Shown: positions 5,578 to 5,956 of the stretch, piece after piece
Layout of the letters: every line of letters begins with the position of its first letter
How positions within the stretch are numbered: position 1 is the first letter of the stretch
Assembly (NCBI GenBank): GCA_020216895.1
Contig: JAIWOM010000100.1
Span: 1 to 5,956, forward strand
Reading direction: 5' to 3'
Source of the DNA: Microcella sp.
GTDB lineage: Bacteria; Actinomycetota; Actinomycetes; Actinomycetales; Microbacteriaceae
Length of the DNA: 5,956 bases
The notes under the pieces: model-generated
The model's input: only the letters and a program-made list of their open reading frames with translations
Database searches by the model: none
Told to the model about the DNA's origin: nothing
Program-made: the position numbers and the translations under genes

Positions 5578-5956
5578 ATGGGCCGCATGAGCATGCGCGC
5601 ACCGGCCCCTCGCTCGGGCAAGCCGACGCGCCTGCACAGCGCCGTCTTCCAGCCGATCGGCGATGAGGGCCGCGCGGCCCTCGTCGAGCGTCGCATCGCC
5701 GAGGCGATCATGGGCGGTGTCCTGGCCGCCGGTGAGCGTCTTCCCGCCGAGACCGAGCTCGCCGCCGCGTTCGGCGTCGCCCCCGCGACCGCGCGCGAGG
5801 CGCTCTTCGCCCTGCGGGAGCGCGGCCTCATCGTGACCCGCCGCGGCCGCAACGGCGGCAGCTTCATCGCCGAGAGCGCCGACCCGGTGCGGTTCGCCAC
5901 CCAGGCCCTTGTCGAGAGTTCGCGGGTCTCGCTGCGCGACGCGGCCCAGCACTACC
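5578..5956 (+). CDS. GntR-family transcriptional regulator, FadR-like (partial, runs off right edge)
   Basis: The reading frame is open to the right edge, giving 126 codons of the N-terminal part. From about residue 37 it reads as a GntR winged helix: ERRIAEAIMGGVLAAGERLP, then AETELAAAFGVAPATAREAL as the helix-turn-helix, then ALRERGLIVTRRGRNGGSFI with the wing. The GRNGGSFI wing and the start of a helical segment after it point to the FadR subfamily, whose C-terminal all-helical domain binds a small acid or metabolite; that domain lies outside the window. A 33-residue N-terminal extension precedes the DNA-binding domain. Three in-frame ATGs (5578, 5587, 5593) are possible starts. 5578 is chosen because a weak AGG (5568-5570) lies seven bases upstream; none has a strong Shine-Dalgarno. 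Divergent placement beside the transporter operon suggests it is the local, substrate-responsive regulator (inference). Confidence 0.82.
   Translation, partial: MGRMSMRAPAPRSGKPTRLHSAVFQPIGDEGRAALVERRIAEAIMGGVLAAGERLPAETELAAAFGVAPATAREALFALRERGLIVTRRGRNGGSFIAESADPVRFATQALVESSRVSLRDAAQHY

Noticed and set aside
5268..5952. Minus-strand open frames opposite the regulator gene
   Set aside because: They are Arg/Ala/Pro-rich shadows of the plus-strand GntR-type winged helix, which shows clear motif order.

Overview
This is a GC-rich window of about two-thirds G+C. It comes from an actinobacterium, and the protein style (Ala-, Asp- and Glu-rich, short gaps, GTG starts) would suit Microbacteriaceae or a close relative. 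The family-level placement is inference, because the window has no rRNA or other marker. Almost everything belongs to one locus for uptake and catabolism of a polyamine-type compound, most likely agmatine or putrescine/spermidine.

Layout. Six genes lie on the minus strand and one on the plus strand. Read in the direction of transcription from right to left, the minus-strand genes are: an ABC ATPase of the PotA type (5457-4315), a solute-binding lipoprotein of the PotD/YdcS type (4251-3073), a permease of the PotB type (2980-2081), a permease of the PotC/YdcV type (2073-1261), an agmatine deiminase (1108-56), and the first 19 codons of a further gene running off the left edge (59-1) that looks like an amidase-signature enzyme. 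Divergent from the ATPase gene is a GntR/FadR-family regulator (5578 to the right edge, incomplete).

How it fits together (inference from family knowledge). The lipoprotein captures a cationic amine outside the membrane, the two permeases and the ATPase dimer import it, and the deiminase turns agmatine into N-carbamoylputrescine and ammonia. The next gene overlaps the deiminase stop by 4 bp and would be well placed to process the carbamoyl product. The FadR-type regulator probably controls the operon from the 120-bp AT-richer divergent gap, which holds two small dyads and a direct repeat.

Non-coding structure. No gap exceeds about 155 bp. Both gaps around the binding-protein gene are structured. 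The ATPase/lipoprotein gap holds a perfect 14-bp palindrome and a canonical four-tract G-quadruplex motif. The lipoprotein/permease gap holds a perfect 12-bp inverted repeat. The gap before the deiminase gene has an 11-bp hairpin with one bulge. I saw no tRNA, rRNA, CRISPR array, insertion sequence or transposase. The transporter and deiminase are recognisable families. The less ordinary points are the structured gaps, a 15-bp tandem repeat lengthening the ATPase N-terminus, a six-cysteine mature lipoprotein, and an apparent amidase where an AguB hydrolase might be expected.
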